Source: an uncultured Clostridia bacterium
Lineage (GTDB): Bacteria; Bacillota; Clostridia; Christensenellales; UBA1242
Length of the DNA: 43,301 nt
Direction of reading: 5' to 3'
Assembly: GCA_947629145.1 (NCBI GenBank)
Contig: CANRCQ010000005.1
Coordinates: 1 to 43,301, forward strand
Part shown: piece by piece, positions 41,793 through 43,301 of the stretch
Position numbering within the stretch: position 1 is the stretch's first letter
Layout of the letters: every line of letters begins with the position of its first letter
Notes under the pieces: generated by a model
What the model saw: only the letters and a program-made list of their open reading frames with translations
What the model was told of the DNA's origin: nothing
Databases searched by the model: none
Program-made: the position numbers and the translations under genes

Positions 41793-41947
41793 GGTGACCG
41801 CTACACGAATTTTTAAATAAAGTTTATTGAACCCATGATAGCAAGGAGCACGAACTTGCTTGCAAGAGTGAGTGCGACGCAGATAACTGGGTTCGAATTG
41901 TGTGCGGATGCACACACGATTGCGAAGCAATCGACCGTAGGGGGGTG
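41793..41947. other. Palindromic degenerate tRNA-Glu-derived element
   Basis: The left part carries pieces of the tRNA-Glu 3' end in minus orientation: GGTGACC (41793-41799) and GAACCCATGATA (41829-41840), identical to the intact gene. The right part carries the same in plus orientation: TGGGTTCGAAT (41888-41898) and CCGTAGGGG (41935-41943). Between those last two is a 36-base insert made of two perfect back-to-back hairpins (TGTGTGC/GCACACA and CGATTGC/GCAATCG). A central hairpin (CTTGC TT GCAAG near 41855) joins the halves. No cloverleaf can form; it looks like inverted, expanded tRNA debris or an attachment-site scar. Confidence 0.7.
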
Positions 41948-41955
41948 ATACAACG

Positions 41956-42002
41956 ATAAAACGATGATAAAGTTATATCACTTAATCGTTTTATAACTTT
42001 AC
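41956..42002. repeat. Overlapping AT-rich inverted repeats
   Basis: AAAGTTATA and TATAACTTT (9-base arms) interlock with AAAACGAT and ATCGTTTT (8-base arms), so two alternative hairpins are possible between the degenerate and the intact tRNA-Glu. Confidence 0.6.
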
Positions 42003-42008
42003 AACTAG

Positions 42009-42040
42009 AAAAATCCACATCGTGTTGATGTGGATTTTTT
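42009..42040 (-). terminator. Terminator of tRNA-Glu (bidirectional)
   Basis: AAAAATCCACATC / GATGTGGATTTTT with GTGTT loop, two bases from the tRNA CCA end. Confidence 0.9.
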
Positions 42041-42041
42041 T

Positions 42042-42116
42042 TGGTGACCCCTACGGGATTCGAACCCATGATACCGCCGTGAGAGGGCGGTGTCTTAACC
42101 GCTTGACCAAGGGGCC
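42042..42116 (-). tRNA. tRNA-Glu (anticodon CTC), CCA encoded
   Basis: GGCCCCT/AGGGGTC acceptor with one G-T pair, D arm GTC/GAC, anticodon stem ACCGCC/GGCGGT with loop CTCTCAC, T arm ATGGG TTCGAAT CCCGT, A73 and CCA. Sequence is a standard bacterial tRNA-Glu apart from the CTC anticodon; most bacteria rely on TTC, so a TTC gene is expected elsewhere. Confidence 0.95.
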
Positions 42117-42133
42117 GATATAAGAACAACATA

Positions 42134-42162
42134 ATCATAGCATTTTTGTGAAAAAAAAGCAA
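42134..42162 (-). promoter_or_regulatory. Promoter of tRNA-Glu
   Basis: On the minus strand TTGCTT (42162-42157), 17-base spacer, TATGAT (42139-42134) with TGC before the -10. Confidence 0.75.
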
Positions 42163-42202
42163 TAAAAATTTGAAAAAAGCGGAAATTCTTTTAAGAAAAG
42201 TT

Positions 42203-42231
42203 TGGCTTTTTGAAATTTTTTATGATATAAT
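42203..42231 (+). promoter_or_regulatory. Extended -10 promoter of the second MarR gene
   Basis: TGATATAAT (TATAAT 42226-42231) with a weak TGGCTT -35 at 42203-42208; GGAGG at 42244-42248 and TTG 42255 follow. Confidence 0.6.
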
Positions 42232-42254
42232 AAACACGATTTTGGAGGAACGTT

Positions 42255-42677
42255 TTGAAATTCGGCGGCATTTACAAAGCAATCAAACTTAATATTTACA
42301 GGAATATGTTCAAGAAAATCAAGGACCAAGAAGAGCAGTTAACTTCCACGGAGTATTTTTGTCTTGAAATAATTTATCTTATGGACAAGCCGACCATTTC
42401 ACAATTTGCTGATTTTTTGGACATATCTTCGCCAAACGCAACATACAAAGTTAAGTCGCTTATCAAAAAGGGGCTTGTGGAAAAACAAAAGTCAAAGAAA
42501 GATGGAAGGGAATACTTGCTTGTTCCAACACAGAAATATTTTGAATTGTTTCAAAACAGCAAGGTTGCGGAAGAAACCAATTTAAACAAAGTTAAGAAAA
42601 ATTTAGATAAAACAGAAAGCAAAAAGTTTGACAAAATCTTAAAAATTTTAGATGAAATGCAAAATGAAGAAATTTAA
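42255..42677 (+). CDS. MarR-type winged-helix regulator
   Basis: 140 residues, TTG start at 42255 six bases after GGAGG. Helical N-terminus, then PTISQFADFLDISSPNATYKVKSLIKKGLVEKQKSKKDGREYLLVPT (about residues 48-95): helix-turn-helix plus wing with K-D-G-R-E at the wing tip. The C-terminal helices (KVKKNLDKTESKKFDKILKILDEM) form the dimer arm. Close in design to MarR regulators that control membrane or envelope genes. The next gene, plsC-like, has its own promoter, so the target is not obvious. TTG initiation suggests low-level synthesis. Confidence 0.8.
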   Translation: MKFGGIYKAIKLNIYRNMFKKIKDQEEQLTSTEYFCLEIIYLMDKPTISQFADFLDISSPNATYKVKSLIKKGLVEKQKSKKDGREYLLVPTQKYFELFQNSKVAEETNLNKVKKNLDKTESKKFDKILKILDEMQNEEI

Positions 42678-42699
42678 CGGCGAAAATTGCCGTTTTTTT
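42676..42699 (+). terminator. Terminator of the second MarR gene
   Basis: AACGGC / GCCGTT stem around GAAAATT with a T7 tail, overlapping the TAA stop. Confidence 0.85.
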
Positions 42700-42731
42700 G
42701 TTAAAATTTTTTAAATAATTATGCAATTTGC

Positions 42732-42760
42732 TTGAAAAAATATTTTATTTATATTACAAT
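42732..42760 (+). promoter_or_regulatory. Promoter of the acyltransferase gene
   Basis: TTGAAA (42732-42737), 17-base spacer, TACAAT (42755-42760); TGGAG at 42788-42792 and ATG 42798 follow. Confidence 0.75.
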
Positions 42761-42797
42761 AAACATAGAATTTTTAAAACTTATTTTTGGAGTTTTT

Positions 42798-43301
42798 ATG
42801 ATAGATAAAGACGGCATTGAACGTCCTGACGAATTTGACGGCAATGTCATGGAGATAAAAAACGAAACGAGAAAGATTAAGATTGACGGCAATTATCCCT
42901 ATAAGCCGCGCAACATTTTTTTTCGTGCATGGTGTGCCACATTCAGGGCGCTTGCAATTTGTATTATAAGTCCGGCTTTGATGATAAAACACAAGATGTA
43001 TTTTTTTGGGCGAAAGAACATAAAACAATTCAGGCATAAACCGTTTATTATGACTTGCAACCATGTCAGTTTTTTTGACGATTTGACGATTGGAACAAAT
43101 CTTTTTGCATGGCGCAAGATTTATTTTGCAACTCTTTATCGCAATGTGCTTAGGCCGGCAATAGGCTTCTTTTTAAGGTCACTTGGGGGAATTCCAATTC
43201 CAGTGCAAAGCATTTCTGGGACAAAGAAATTCAACGAAGATATAAGCGAACTTTTAAAAGAAAACAAACCTATTTTGTATAATCCAGAAGGGTCGCTGTG
43301 G
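42798..43301 (+). CDS. PlsC-type lysophospholipid acyltransferase, 3'-truncated by window edge
   Basis: 168 codons visible, frame still open at the right edge. ATG 42798 is five bases after TGGAG. The N-terminal 45 residues are charged, then a hydrophobic segment (FRALAICIISPALMI) leads to the acyltransferase core: TCNHVSFFDD (H-x4-D catalytic motif near residues 92-101), a middle LRSLGGIPIPV block and YNPEGSLW (Glu-Gly-Ser/Thr, motif III) at the edge. This family adds an acyl chain to 1-acylglycerol-3-phosphate or a similar lipid at the membrane. The rest of the protein lies outside the window. Confidence 0.88.
   Translation, partial: MIDKDGIERPDEFDGNVMEIKNETRKIKIDGNYPYKPRNIFFRAWCATFRALAICIISPALMIKHKMYFFGRKNIKQFRHKPFIMTCNHVSFFDDLTIGTNLFAWRKIYFATLYRNVLRPAIGFFLRSLGGIPIPVQSISGTKKFNEDISELLKENKPILYNPEGSLW

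Overview
The window looks like a chromosomal segment from an uncultured, low-GC, anaerobic Gram-positive bacterium (Bacillota, probably a Clostridia-type gut lineage). The basis is strong AT bias, AGGAGG-type ribosome binding sites, lipoboxes ending in Cys, N17-spaced sigma-A promoters often with an extended TGN -10, genomically encoded CCA on the tRNAs, and a rubrerythrin. The assignment is inferred from general features and not from a marker-gene tree.

Layout. (1) 1-2596: 3' part of a secreted or structural protein with collagen-like Gly-X-Y stretches and a C-terminal SGNH/GDSL hydrolase domain, closed by a strong terminator. (2) 2697-11277: a tightly packed five-gene envelope/export operon: 4-TM protein, membrane-anchored metallophosphoesterase (frame broken at a G7 tract), 1567-residue beta-helix lipoprotein, exported phospholipase-D-fold protein, polytopic membrane protein. 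(3) 11372-25327: a defence-island-like region. It has a lone 637-aa protein with a segment resembling HopA1/OspF-type phosphothreonine lyases, then a three-gene operon (fused N6-adenine methylase/specificity protein, unknown 174-aa protein, HNH nuclease with a probable reader domain) behind a consensus promoter with two tandem operators. It ends with an XRE-controlled type I restriction-modification operon (hsdM, hsdS, a HEPN-like gene, hsdR). (4) 25328-32650: small hypothetical, tRNA-Arg, a beta-helix lipoprotein, a DUF1461 membrane protein, uvrC, an orphan VirB6/TrbL-like protein and tRNA-Met. (5) 32722-39144: yqeY, a metallophosphoesterase, a DUF5050-like lipoprotein, a hairpin/repeat island, rubrerythrin, a CYTH-like protein and a GPH-family sugar symporter. 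(6) 39181-43301: marR, cysS, an RyR-like hypothetical, a palindromic degenerate tRNA-Glu element next to intact tRNA-Glu, a second MarR-type regulator and the 5' part of a PlsC acyltransferase.

How it fits together. The left third is cell-surface biology. The middle is a block of two independent restriction-modification-like systems, each with its own promoter and operator, and each carrying an extra gene that standard systems lack (the 174-aa protein and the HEPN-like protein). The right part is housekeeping. Three of its promoters (DUF1461, uvrC, marR) place the predicted transcription start on or within two bases of the ATG, so leaderless mRNAs seem to be in use here. The best candidates for an undescribed system are the methylase-specificity/174-aa/HNH operon (13582-17540) and the HEPN-like gene inserted in the type I locus (21680-22297). 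All family names rest on motif recognition by eye; no search was run.
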